From assembly GCA_029719485.1 (NCBI GenBank), contig CP120722.1:3410001-3474000 (forward strand): a stretch of DNA of 64,000 nucleotides, read 5' to 3'. Position 1 is the stretch's first letter, and the number at the start of each line of letters is the position of its first letter. Below the pieces are notes generated by a model, which was given only the letters and a program-made list of their open reading frames with translations, had not been told where the DNA came from and ran no database searches. Below are positions 16,586-25,700 of the stretch, piece by piece. Position numbers and translations under genes: made by a program. Source of the stretch: Kiritimatiellota bacterium B12222. GTDB taxonomy: Bacteria > Verrucomicrobiota > Kiritimatiellia > SS1-B-03-39 > UBA6053.

Positions 16586-17395
16586 TCAACTTTCCGGCAA
16601 AAACTGACGGATATAGTCCAGAGAGGTTTCTGCAGGAATAACCTGCCTTTGAGGAAGTTCACAAGTACCATATCCATGTCGTCGCATCATCTCGCCCAGT
16701 TCTGATTCAAATTCCTCCACATCTTCAGGCGTAAACCACTGCCGCCATTCACCGTAGCCAGAGGTACGTCGAACCCGGGTCACCTCAGGATCCACCTCCG
16801 CAGGCAATATAGTTTTCACTCCCAAATATGCCGCCAACGGAGCGAGATTATCATCGATGATGTCTTCATATTTCACCACAAAGGGATCGATCGCATCTCG
16901 ATATTGCTCTAAATTTTGGTATTTTTCGGCAAGCAGACTGATCAAAGAATAGTGAACCGGTTGCTTGATCGCAAGCGATGCAATCTCTGCAAACAAACAC
17001 CTACACGATCTCTGTTCGGGATGCGCTACTTTCTGTTCCAACAGTGACGCGGCAGCCCTGTACCCCTCTACATCACGGTTCTTGTACAAGGTAAAAAACT
17101 CATACAACATTTCACTTACAAACTGATCCCGGGGATCCCGAATAATCAGAAGGGGATGCGTAAAACCTGATACGATATCGGCCTTATCCATCACATGCCC
17201 AGCCAAACATTTCGTCAACGTCGATTTGCGCTTTCCTTGCTTCAAAATCTGATTCAGTTCCTCTGCAGTTGTCGGCTCAAAAAAAGTCAGAGGGCGGGGG
17301 CTTACACTTTCACGAATCCGTGAAAACAAAATGGTCGTTCCCGTTTTGGCCAAACCGGTAATCAATATATCAGGCTGCGAGCGAAAAAATTTCAT
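16586..17395 (-). CDS. Sulfotransferase family protein
   Basis: A 269-residue protein with the two PAPS-binding motifs in order: ILITGLAKTGTTILFSRI (5'-phosphosulfate loop, residues 10-27) and PLLIIRDPRDQFVSEMLYEF (3'-phosphate loop, about residues 80-100). The soluble sulfotransferase fold is thus predicted, moving sulfate from PAPS to an acceptor. The start overlaps the stop of the upstream 1145-residue gene by 4 bases, and the next gene follows after 3 bases, so the three are one translational unit. Acceptor unknown; context points to a polysaccharide. Confidence 0.85.
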   Translation of the reverse strand: MKFFRSQPDILITGLAKTGTTILFSRIRESVSPRPLTFFEPTTAEELNQILKQGKRKSTLTKCLAGHVMDKADIVSGFTHPLLIIRDPRDQFVSEMLYEFFTLYKNRDVEGYRAAASLLEQKVAHPEQRSCRCLFAEIASLAIKQPVHYSLISLLAEKYQNLEQYRDAIDPFVVKYEDIIDDNLAPLAAYLGVKTILPAEVDPEVTRVRRTSGYGEWRQWFTPEDVEEFESELGEMMRRHGYGTCELPQRQVIPAETSLDYIRQFLPES

Positions 17396-20300
17396 CCCAA
17401 CACCTCAGGACCCAGCACTTGCTCAAGAGACGCCTGCATCTTCTCCTGAGTGTACTCAGTGCGAATACGGATCAAGGCATTCTCCTTCAACCGTAACCAC
17501 GCCTCTTCTTGGGTATAATAATGCACAATGTTCTCACAAAACGATTGAGCCAAGTCCGCTTGAGCTCCCAAACAAACACCCACCTCACAGTCCGGAGTCC
17601 ATCCCAACTGATCCGCAAGTTCTCCCGTCACCACAGCCGGTACCCCATGCGCCGCGGCATCCAATACCTTGAGAGGAATTCCCGCCGAAAAACGTGTGGG
17701 GGCCACGAAAAGTCTGCACCGTTCATACCATATCTTAAGATCGGGCACAGCATCGTGAAAATAAATATCCTCATGTTCAATATCCTTAAGAGCATGCGCA
17801 TCTCGACGCCCCACCACATGCAACTTCAGTTCGGGGAGGCGCTCACGCAAGGAGTCCCAGACATGCTCAATAAACCAAAGAATCGAATCCACATTGGGAG
17901 ACCCATCCACCTGTAAATTTCCCACAAAAAGAAGATCCGCCCGATCTGAAAAAGGTCTTTGCGTAGGAGAAAGCTCGACCGCATGTGGAATGACCACCCG
18001 CGGAGTGATGGTCCCCTCAATTTTGAAAGCATCCGCCTCTGCTTCAGACACCGACACAATCACATCCGCATGACGAGTCAACCCAATCTCTTTTCGGAGC
18101 TTTTCTTGGTATTCGTTCTCAGAAAGAGGCGTACCCATCAGTTGAGCTTTCGCTTTTTCCCGTAGGGAGAAAACCGCTTCGGCGTCATACACTACCTTCA
18201 ATCCAGATTTCCATTCAGGTTTGCCCTCAAGAAAATGATCGACCAACATCATATTATCCGGACGACTTACCCAAACCACATCATAATATCCATGCCTCCC
18301 ATTGAGAAAACGATGGATCTCGGCCCTCCCCCATCCCCGCATGACCTCCACCCGAGAAGAGACCACTTCGTGGGCACTTTCATAGCTATCCTCATGCGGA
18401 AAGTTGAGAGGAATTAAGGTAATCTCAACCCCTAAGTCCACCAGCATTTTCAGGATCACTTGCGCCCGTGGGAACCCACTACCTAACTCGGGATGCGGAA
18501 TCCGGTCATCAATGTACAGCAACCGGGGTCTGGCAGGAGTTGCAAAACGGGCTTTAAGCGCAGGCCCCAAAACGCGTGGAGGAAAATGGGAGCGCAACGC
18601 CTCTTGGTGTAGCTCTCTGAAGATTTCACGATTGCGGATTTGCAACTCAATCGCATCCGACTCTTCAGTTGAACTCGCGAATTCAAAATGCTCGATACAA
18701 GCCTTGGGTTCATAGAAAGTTGAGTATCCCAACGCGCGAAGCCGCATGCAGTAATCGGTCTCTTCATAATACGCGGGCGCAAAGCGTTCGTCAAAGCCTC
18801 CGACCTCTTTAAAAAGCTTGGTGGGAGTGAGCAGAAAAGCACCCGAACAAAAATCAACTTCCCGTCTGAAGTTGTATTCCGGCGCATCTGGGTCAGCGCC
18901 ACGCCCATATCCCAAACAGGATCCATCGTTCCAAATGATGCTACCCGCCTCCTGCAACAAACCATCCAACAAGTAAATTTTACCACCAACCGCCCCCACC
19001 CGCTCCTCTTGTTCAAATACACGGATCCCTGCGGAGATCGCCCCCTCACAAAGTCGGGCATCATTATTTAAAAGCAACAGATACTCACTCTCAATCAAAT
19101 CTCGGGCCTGATTACAGGCCTTGAGGAAATGAAGATTTTCATTATTGTGTACCACCGTGGCCCCACGAACCTGCTCCAACAGCCGCGAGGTTTTGTCTGT
19201 AGAGGCATTGTTAATGAGAATCAGTTCAATGGGCTCACCCGCATGCATGAGCAAAGAACGCAAACACGCAAAAGTCAGCTCTGCCCGATTATAGAGCACC
19301 AGCACCACCGCAATTCGCGGTCGATCTGTCGGGGTAAAATCAAGCAGATCACCCTCTTCAAGAAAACGCTCTAATACCTGTTGCTGCTCTTTCACAAACA
19401 CCGCTTTTCGACCTTCTTCCTGCTTTGCCGATTTCCGTTTTTTTTCAGGGACCTGCACCGCTAAGCCCATCTCTTCTCCCCCAGACAACGCACGTTCCTG
19501 TTGTATGCGATGATAGATTTGGGTCATCAAACTACGCAACCCTTCATTGCGCAACAGGCGCCATGCCGCAGGGAACTCATGCACAACCACCGCAACAAGG
19601 CGCCCCCCCAACCTCAACCCCCGCCCTCCAGCACGTAAGGGTGCACCCAGACGCCAACTCCAGGAAGTGCGGAGACTTTCCAGATCGGCAGAGACAAATT
19701 CTACGCGTTGGCTTTGCTCCTTCAACTGCGTTTGCAAATGCAAAGCCCAAGTCTCCAACTGTCGATAGTGCCCCCGCAAAGCATCTAACTCCGTTTCGCT
19801 CTCAGCCAAGCTGACCTCACAGCTCTCCAGGTCTTCCTGACAATCTACTAGTTTTGCCTCACAGGCCACACGGGAGGCCTGCGTATCAGCATGCGTCTGT
19901 TCTAAATTTCTGTAAGCCTTTTCCAAGGCCTGCATTTGTGCCTGCAAGTCATCAAAGGCCAAAGCCTCTCCTTCAGCATCGACGACCACCGCCAAACTTC
20001 CCGCGGCATAAACCGAAAACGTTTCACGGAAGGCTTCTGAAAAGAGCCCTCCCTTTTTAAAACACAACATTTCACGATAAAGAGATTCCACCGGCATCCC
20101 AAACGGTAGCGCAGTGACGTCAAGAGCCTGCGAAGAGTTATGGCGTAAATCTTGTCGAAAAAAAGCATCTAAGGCTGCATCAGGAACATCTTCAGGCCAA
20201 GGCAACGCCAACTCGTGAAAAACACGATGCAACTCAGCCTGCCAATCCTCCAAAAGTCGGTCGTAATCGACAACTGAACATTCATTTCCTTCCACGATCT

Positions 20301-20829
20301 CAGCCACTCGAGCATGATACCCCATCCACATCGCCACGGCCTTGATCATAGGAATACCATTCCGTCTCTCAAGCGACTGCGCCACAGCTGCGGGGTGGCG
20401 TATCCCCAAAACAACTTTAACCTGATAGCCCTCCTCTTCCAACACCGCTTTCCAGAGTGGGAATAGCAATAAATTACGGGGATCTTTCCATACAATATAG
20501 GGATGCCCATCAAAAATCTCTTGGAATAATGTCCGCATTTCACCGGCACTGCACGACTTCAGCTGACAGAACTCCTCATCCGACAACGGGGCAAAGGTAT
20601 CCCATTTCCGACCCAGTGTTCTTAGCAATCTGTCATTTAAAAACTGCAAAGGCTCCTGTTCCCAAAACCCCAGAGGATTATCCTCTTTCGCCACAATAAG
20701 ACTCTCAGGATTTCCACAATCCAGCCCCAATAGATCCAGTGCACCGGCCATTGCGGAAGAACCACTTCTGTGCATCGACAGCACACACACCACTATCTTC
20801 TTCATCCCTGTGTTTCCTGAGGCGTTCAT
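17392..20829 (-). CDS. Trifunctional fusion: sulfotransferase - coiled coil - GT2 - GT4
   Basis: A 1145-residue protein with three enzyme domains. Residues 10-215 are sulfotransferase-like: VVCVLSMHRSGSSAMAGAL (phosphosulfate loop, 13-31) and VVLGIRHPAAVAQSLERR. Residues 290-385 are rich in Glu/Gln/Leu heptads, with a Trp-containing SWSWRLGAPLR end, seen in glycan-assembly proteins. Residues 503-720 are a GT2 (GT-A fold) with AVVLVLYNRAELTFACL, the Asp pair of LLLLNNDARL and EETDYCMRLRALGY. Residues 767-1140 are a GT4-like (GT-B fold) with RPRLLYIDDRIPHPELGSGF, LLFVGNLQVDGSPN and APTRFSAGIPLKVLDAAAHG. It overlaps the ABC ATPase gene by 4 bases. I infer sequential sugar transfer with sulfation of an exported polymer. 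No stop or frameshift disrupts it. Confidence 0.88.
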   Translation of the reverse strand: MNASGNTGMKKIVVCVLSMHRSGSSAMAGALDLLGLDCGNPESLIVAKEDNPLGFWEQEPLQFLNDRLLRTLGRKWDTFAPLSDEEFCQLKSCSAGEMRTLFQEIFDGHPYIVWKDPRNLLLFPLWKAVLEEEGYQVKVVLGIRHPAAVAQSLERRNGIPMIKAVAMWMGYHARVAEIVEGNECSVVDYDRLLEDWQAELHRVFHELALPWPEDVPDAALDAFFRQDLRHNSSQALDVTALPFGMPVESLYREMLCFKKGGLFSEAFRETFSVYAAGSLAVVVDAEGEALAFDDLQAQMQALEKAYRNLEQTHADTQASRVACEAKLVDCQEDLESCEVSLAESETELDALRGHYRQLETWALHLQTQLKEQSQRVEFVSADLESLRTSWSWRLGAPLRAGGRGLRLGGRLVAVVVHEFPAAWRLLRNEGLRSLMTQIYHRIQQERALSGGEEMGLAVQVPEKKRKSAKQEEGRKAVFVKEQQQVLERFLEEGDLLDFTPTDRPRIAVVLVLYNRAELTFACLRSLLMHAGEPIELILINNASTDKTSRLLEQVRGATVVHNNENLHFLKACNQARDLIESEYLLLLNNDARLCEGAISAGIRVFEQEERVGAVGGKIYLLDGLLQEAGSIIWNDGSCLGYGRGADPDAPEYNFRREVDFCSGAFLLTPTKLFKEVGGFDERFAPAYYEETDYCMRLRALGYSTFYEPKACIEHFEFASSTEESDAIELQIRNREIFRELHQEALRSHFPPRVLGPALKARFATPARPRLLYIDDRIPHPELGSGFPRAQVILKMLVDLGVEITLIPLNFPHEDSYESAHEVVSSRVEVMRGWGRAEIHRFLNGRHGYYDVVWVSRPDNMMLVDHFLEGKPEWKSGLKVVYDAEAVFSLREKAKAQLMGTPLSENEYQEKLRKEIGLTRHADVIVSVSEAEADAFKIEGTITPRVVIPHAVELSPTQRPFSDRADLLFVGNLQVDGSPNVDSILWFIEHVWDSLRERLPELKLHVVGRRDAHALKDIEHEDIYFHDAVPDLKIWYERCRLFVAPTRFSAGIPLKVLDAAAHGVPAVVTGELADQLGWTPDCEVGVCLGAQADLAQSFCENIVHYYTQEEAWLRLKENALIRIRTEYTQEKMQASLEQVLGPEVLG

Positions 20830-21542
20830 ACCGGTCCCTCTTTAAAACTTTGACGATAATTACGCCATACCTCATCGGTGTCCCCATCCTGTTTCAACTC
20901 CCCATTCTCAATCCAAATCAGACGTGGGCAAAGATCTTTCATCACCTTTTCCGAATGAGAAACCAGAATCGCTGTTTTATCAGAGTAGATTCGCTCCTCC
21001 ATGCGTTCCTGGGTCATTTTTGCAAAATAGGCATCCCCGACCGACAAAATCTCATCCAACAACATAATATCTGTATCGGTATAATACGCCGTGGCAAAAC
21101 CCAGTCGTGCACGCATCCCAGTAGAATACGTTCGTAGCGGTTTGTCAATAAAGGCACCCAAACCAGATAAATCCACGATTTGTTTCATCTTGGAAAGCAC
21201 CTCTTTTCGCCGCATGCCTAACAACATGCCACTCAGTATCGCGTTTTCCTTACCCGTTAAATTCGCCTCAAATCCGGCCTGTAACGAAAGTAAGGTGGAG
21301 CGTAAATCCGGACGGAAAGAAATGCTGCCCGTATCGGGAGTGGTAATGCCCGCAAGCAGATTCAGCAAGGTGCTTTTCCCCGCACCATTCCGCCCCACAA
21401 TCCCCAGCACCTCCCCTTGAGTTACCTCAAAACTAATATCCTTTAGCGCCCAGAATTTTTCTCGGGAAAAAATAAATCCTTTGGTCGATCCCGGATAGGC
21501 AAGGCCTACCTGCTTTAATGATATTACAGCTTTGTCTTTCAC
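20826..21542 (-). CDS. Polysaccharide ABC exporter ATP-binding protein (Wzt/KpsT-like)
   Basis: A 238-residue ATPase. Walker A GRNGAGKST, the signature YSTGMRARLGFA and Walker B IMLLDEILSVGD are all present; the H-loop is VSHSEK. The family link is the YSTGM signature and the DEILSVGD end, typical of Wzt, KpsT and TagH. It lacks the extra C-terminal carbohydrate-binding domain found in many Wzt, ending at ENGELKQDGDTDEV. It sits 9 bases behind the permease gene and overlaps the fusion gene by 4 bases. It should drive export of the finished polymer. Confidence 0.92.
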   Translation of the reverse strand: MKDKAVISLKQVGLAYPGSTKGFIFSREKFWALKDISFEVTQGEVLGIVGRNGAGKSTLLNLLAGITTPDTGSISFRPDLRSTLLSLQAGFEANLTGKENAILSGMLLGMRRKEVLSKMKQIVDLSGLGAFIDKPLRTYSTGMRARLGFATAYYTDTDIMLLDEILSVGDAYFAKMTQERMEERIYSDKTAILVSHSEKVMKDLCPRLIWIENGELKQDGDTDEVWRNYRQSFKEGPV

Positions 21543-21551
21543 GTTTTCTCT

Positions 21552-22319
21552 TTAGGACATTATTTTAGGATAAACCCGATCAAATCGTCGCAACAGATAA
21601 CCCACACAGAGCACGCCCCCCAGATTCACGAAAGCAAGTGGAAACATATACGACCACTCCGGCCATTGATTTTCCAATAAGACCCTCCGATACGCCGCAA
21701 TCAACCCCACCATCGGATTGAGCATCATCACCTGACGTAATTTTTCGGATTGAATTTGATCCACAGAAAAAAAGACTCCGGAAAGAAAGAACATCAGATG
21801 CAAGCCATGGTTCAGCATATTACGCAAATCCGGTAAAAAAGGAACCAAGGCTGCAAACAATCCCACCATGGCAAAAATAAACAGCAGCTGCACAAATAAC
21901 AGTACCGGCAGGGCCCAGTAGGTAATGGTCGGCGGATGTCCTGACACCCAGAGGAAAGACAACAACACCACCAACATCACTAAAAATTTAAAGGTATCCA
22001 CCAGCACACTGACAACCGGAAACAAAATTTTCGGAACATAGACTTTGGAGATCAATGGTTTTTCCATGATGATCGATCCCGCTCCCCGGGTGAGACTGCC
22101 TTGAAACCACCGCCAAAAAATGATGCCTACACATAAGGTCTGCACAAAACCAACGCCCCCTTGCTGAAGAATCAGGCCAAAGGCAATGTAATAAATCACG
22201 ATGCTCAATAGCGGATCCACAAACCACCACAACGCGCCGCCGACCGTACGGCCGCATTCCGACTTCAACACGGACCAAGCTTTGTAAAAAATAATTTCAG
22301 TATAATGCAGTGATTTCAT
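21552..22319 (-). CDS. Polysaccharide ABC exporter permease (Wzm/KpsM-like)
   Basis: A 255-residue membrane protein with about six transmembrane segments (for example VDPLLSIVIYYIAFGLILQQ and a strongly hydrophobic segment near residue 115). The motif MLNPMVGLIAAYRRVLL is the ABC-2 signature of Wzm and KpsM proteins. It pairs with the ATPase downstream and starts the exporter-sulfotransferase operon. A possible promoter lies about 50-75 bases upstream. Confidence 0.92.
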   Translation of the reverse strand: MKSLHYTEIIFYKAWSVLKSECGRTVGGALWWFVDPLLSIVIYYIAFGLILQQGGVGFVQTLCVGIIFWRWFQGSLTRGAGSIIMEKPLISKVYVPKILFPVVSVLVDTFKFLVMLVVLLSFLWVSGHPPTITYWALPVLLFVQLLFIFAMVGLFAALVPFLPDLRNMLNHGLHLMFFLSGVFFSVDQIQSEKLRQVMMLNPMVGLIAAYRRVLLENQWPEWSYMFPLAFVNLGGVLCVGYLLRRFDRVYPKIMS

Positions 22320-22366
22320 GATAAATAACCAAGGTGCGCATCAAACAGGGCCACCCGTCGCGCAAA

Positions 22367-22395
22367 CTTAGATTTACTTAGTCATATTTGTTCAA
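22367..22395 (-). promoter_or_regulatory. Possible promoter of the exporter operon
   Basis: On the minus strand TTGAAC (22390-22395) and TCTAAG (22367-22372) are 17 bases apart. Each box has four of six consensus bases, so this is a weak sigma-70-like match. Confidence 0.3.
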
Positions 22396-22438
22396 GATGA
22401 AAGCCCTTGTCGGACGTTTATGGGGCAATTTCACCCCT

Positions 22439-23320
22439 TTATTTGGAGGAAAGATCAGTAACTTCCTCACGCCACCCCTCCCAAAACCCCTCCCAGGTAC
22501 CCATGCAGGCCTGCCAGCGTCCCAAAACACCATCGGCACACAATCGATAAAACGCGGTAAACACAGAAAGAACTCTCGGGGCTTTGGAATAACTACGCAG
22601 AAAACGGATATAACTTCGGCGATAATACTTGGCCCGCAATCGATGATGCGCCCCAATGGTGGAGGACTGTTGATGAAAAACCCGGCCGGCCTCACAAACT
22701 CCCAATTCCCACCCACAACGCCTCGCCCGGAAACACCAGTCCACATCTTCAAAAAAGAAAAAATAGTTTTCATCCAGAGGTCCCACCTGATCAATCGTCT
22801 CCAAGCGAAGCAACATACAGGCCCCGCACAAATAATCGCAAGCCTCTCCCGGCTTCGACACAAACGGGATCATCATGGGCAAAGGGAATTTTCCACCCGA
22901 GACAAACACAGGACGTCCATCCCGCTGACGCTCCTCAAGTACCGCGCTCACCGCCCCCATTTTCGAATGCTCTTGCAGCATTTCCACCAAACGAGTCAAG
23001 ACCTCCGGTTGGCAAACCACATCGTTGTTCAACAACCACACAAAATCAACCTCCCCCTGCTCACGCAAGCAGTTGAGGCCCGCATTAACCCCTCCCGCAA
23101 AACCAAGGTTCTCATCCAAATGTAAAATGTGAGGCGCCGGCACCAAGTCTTCAATGCTTAGCCCTAACCGCTCTTCCGACCCATTATCCACCATCAACAC
23201 TTGCTGCATCGGATAAGTTTGTTCCTTTAACGAGCTCAAGCAACTCGTCGCCAAATCGGGACGGTTGTAGTGCAAAATAATCACACCCACCCGTGGCTCT
23301 TGTACATCCCCCCCCATCAT
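22439..23320 (-). CDS. Glycosyltransferase family 2, rhamnosyltransferase-like
   Basis: A 293-residue GT2. It begins RVGVIILHYNRPDLATSCL; the nucleotide-sugar Asp pair is in FVWLLNNDVVCQPE, and the acceptor side holds FFFFEDVDWCFRARRCGWEL. The layout is that of the dTDP-rhamnose/WbbL group, but the sugar cannot be assigned from sequence. Residues after 240 form a membrane-associated basic tail. It lies 119 bases upstream of the exporter operon, same strand, so it may be part of the same transcript or a separate one. Confidence 0.86.
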   Translation of the reverse strand: MMGGDVQEPRVGVIILHYNRPDLATSCLSSLKEQTYPMQQVLMVDNGSEERLGLSIEDLVPAPHILHLDENLGFAGGVNAGLNCLREQGEVDFVWLLNNDVVCQPEVLTRLVEMLQEHSKMGAVSAVLEERQRDGRPVFVSGGKFPLPMMIPFVSKPGEACDYLCGACMLLRLETIDQVGPLDENYFFFFEDVDWCFRARRCGWELGVCEAGRVFHQQSSTIGAHHRLRAKYYRRSYIRFLRSYSKAPRVLSVFTAFYRLCADGVLGRWQACMGTWEGFWEGWREEVTDLSSK

Positions 23321-23440
23321 TTAAGCCTCTTACGGTGCACCTTAGGTCGGTACGGTATCAAAGCGGAGCTCTCTAATCGCATGGTGAGTGAACTCCTTGA
23401 GTGAAAAAATCGTGAGAGGTGACCCAGAGTATCCTTTCGA

Positions 23441-24847
23441 TCAACCCTGCTCTAACTCGTATCCTCCGGCCACATCTTTCACTTGCCACCCGAGATTCGC
23501 GAGTTCATCCCGCAGGCGATCCGACTCTGCCCAGTCTTTAGTTTGCCTCGCAGTCAATCGAGCATCGGCCAATGCCTTCACCTCTGCAGGGACCTCGGCA
23601 CTCTCCAATTCGGGCAATTCCAAGCCAAGCGCATACATCACCTCTTCCAATCCACGGGCGTCCGCGGACGTAATTGACTCCGGATTTTTCTCAATTTCTC
23701 CGGCCACCCGGAAAACCTCACCCAAAGCTTTGGGCACATTCAAATTATCCAGCAAGGCATCAAAAGCAGACTGAAAACGACCAAAGTCCGCATCACCCAC
23801 GTTTTGAATGCACTCTTTGTAGGAGCGTGGCTGATATGCGACCTTTTCATTGATCAAAACGGACAGCTTGGCCAATCGTTGCAAATTAGAACGATGAGCA
23901 TCCATCGCGCCCACAGTAAAATTCAGATGTTTACGGTAATGCCCCGCAATCAATCCATATCGAATTTCAGCAGGGGTAAATCCTTTCGCCTCTAAGTCTT
24001 CGAGGGTGTACATATTCCCCAAACTTTTACTCATTTTTTTGCCGTCCACCATCAAGTGAACCACATGAAACCACAAACGAGAAAAGGTTTTACCTGTGCA
24101 CGCTTCACTCTGCGCAATTTCATTTTCATGATGAGGAAAAGCCAAATCGATTCCACCAGAATGTACATCAAAGGAGGGGCCTAAATATTTCATACTCATG
24201 GCCGAACATTCCAAATGCCAGCCCGGACGTCCCTTGCCCCATGGACTGTCCCATACGTTCTCACCGTCTTCAGGTTTCGCGGTTTTCCACAACGCAAAAT
24301 CAGCCATGGAATCACGACCGTATTCATCATCGGCCTGCGCAGATGTATCGGTCGTCAACTCACGTTCTTTCACCCCGGACAGGCGACCATACTCAGGAAA
24401 AGCATCAATTTTAAAGAAAACAGATCCATCTTTGGCCTGATAAGCCACCCCTTTCTCCATTAAAGCCGCAATGAGATCAATTTGCTCCTGAATATGCTCA
24501 ACCGCTCCCGGCTCCACCATAGGAGTCAAGAGATTCAAGGCCTCACAATCCTCATGAAATTTATCCGTCCAAATTTGCGTAAACGCTTTCAGATCCTGAC
24601 CTTGTTCCATGGACACTCGAATGGTTTTATCATCCACATTGGTAATGTTTCGAACATGCTTCACTTTCACTCCGGAAAGTTCAGCCACCCGACGGAAGAC
24701 ATCCTGTACGACAAAGGTACGGAAGTTGCCAATATGCGCTGCCGCATACACCGTGGGACCACAGCAATAAAACCCCAAGGTTTTGCCGTCAGCAGGCTCT
24801 ACAGGCTGATTCGATTTCGAAAGAGTGTCGTATATCTCAAATTTCAT
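23441..24847 (-). CDS. cysS: Cysteine-tRNA ligase
   Basis: A 468-residue class Ia synthetase of the usual size. The zinc Cys (FYCCGPTVY), the HIGN signature (AAHIGNFRTF), the zinc residues HLECSAMS and FPHHENEIAQSE, and KMSKSLGN at the catalytic loop are present, and an anticodon-binding end follows. It charges tRNA-Cys with ATP. It lies 61 bases downstream of oppF on the same strand without a visible terminator, so read-through is possible. Confidence 0.98.
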   Translation of the reverse strand: MKFEIYDTLSKSNQPVEPADGKTLGFYCCGPTVYAAAHIGNFRTFVVQDVFRRVAELSGVKVKHVRNITNVDDKTIRVSMEQGQDLKAFTQIWTDKFHEDCEALNLLTPMVEPGAVEHIQEQIDLIAALMEKGVAYQAKDGSVFFKIDAFPEYGRLSGVKERELTTDTSAQADDEYGRDSMADFALWKTAKPEDGENVWDSPWGKGRPGWHLECSAMSMKYLGPSFDVHSGGIDLAFPHHENEIAQSEACTGKTFSRLWFHVVHLMVDGKKMSKSLGNMYTLEDLEAKGFTPAEIRYGLIAGHYRKHLNFTVGAMDAHRSNLQRLAKLSVLINEKVAYQPRSYKECIQNVGDADFGRFQSAFDALLDNLNVPKALGEVFRVAGEIEKNPESITSADARGLEEVMYALGLELPELESAEVPAEVKALADARLTARQTKDWAESDRLRDELANLGWQVKDVAGGYELEQG

Positions 24848-24908
24848 ACCGTCCCCTTAGCCCCTCCCCTGCAGCCTTGCAAGTCTAAGCCGTTAGCGGG
24901 ACACAAAT

Positions 24909-25700
24909 CTATGAACGCTTGCCTAAAGCCACATCTAAACGTGGCACCGCATCGATCAGTTTGCGCGTATAAACATGTTGAGGACTTTCCATGATTTGCT
25001 CACAATTTCCCTCTTCCACAATCTCTCCCCCTTGCATCACCGCCACTCGGTCAGCCACATGACGCACCACAGATAAATCATGACTGATAAACAACATGGT
25101 CAAATTCATCTCGTTTTTGAGATCTAATAACAGATTCAAAATATGCGCCTGAACTGAGATATCCAATGCCGACACTGGTTCATCCGCAATCACAAATTCA
25201 GGTTTCAACATCAAGGCCCGCGCAATCGCCACCCGTTGACGCTGCCCGCCTGAAAATTCATGAGGATACTTCCCCAAGGCATGTAACGGTAATTCCACCC
25301 GAGATACACTTTCCCGCACCCGTTGCTTTCTCGCCTGCCGATCCAAAGCGGTATGAACCTTCAAAGGCTCTTCCAAAGCCTGTTCTACCGTAAACCTGGG
25401 GTTTAACGACGCGTAGGGATCTTGAAAAATCAGCTGCATCTGCTGACGCAAAACCTTGCCTTGTTTTTTCCAATCCAATTCCTCACCCTTACAACGAATC
25501 GACCCGCGATACGGCACCAATCCTAAAATGGCGCGCGATAAAGTAGTCTTCCCACAACCCGACTCCCCGACCAATCCCAAAGTTTCCCCCGGAGCGATCG
25601 TCAGCGAAATCCCTTTCACCGCCCGTACAATATCAGACCTTCTCCGCTGAAAAGTGACTTCAAGATTTTCAAGTGACAACAACTCCGGTTGCGTATTCAT
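24909..25700 (-). CDS. oppF: Oligopeptide/dipeptide ABC transporter ATP-binding protein, OppF-like
   Basis: A 263-residue ATPase starting MNTQPELLSLENLEVTFQRR; a start 18 bases upstream would lie inside oppD. Walker A VGESGCGKTTLS, signature FSGGQRQRVAIARALM, Walker B FVIADEPVSALDIS and the H-loop SHDLSVV. The C-terminal oligopeptide end (SPQHVYTRKLIDAVP) assigns it to the Opp/Dpp group. The ATG shares one base with the oppD stop. It pairs with OppD to energise import. Confidence 0.94.
   Translation of the reverse strand: MNTQPELLSLENLEVTFQRRRSDIVRAVKGISLTIAPGETLGLVGESGCGKTTLSRAILGLVPYRGSIRCKGEELDWKKQGKVLRQQMQLIFQDPYASLNPRFTVEQALEEPLKVHTALDRQARKQRVRESVSRVELPLHALGKYPHEFSGGQRQRVAIARALMLKPEFVIADEPVSALDISVQAHILNLLLDLKNEMNLTMLFISHDLSVVRHVADRVAVMQGGEIVEEGNCEQIMESPQHVYTRKLIDAVPRLDVALGKRS

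Noticed and set aside
22388..23125. Plus-strand 245-residue ORF
   Set aside because: Antisense to the GT2 glycosyltransferase, which has clear family motifs.
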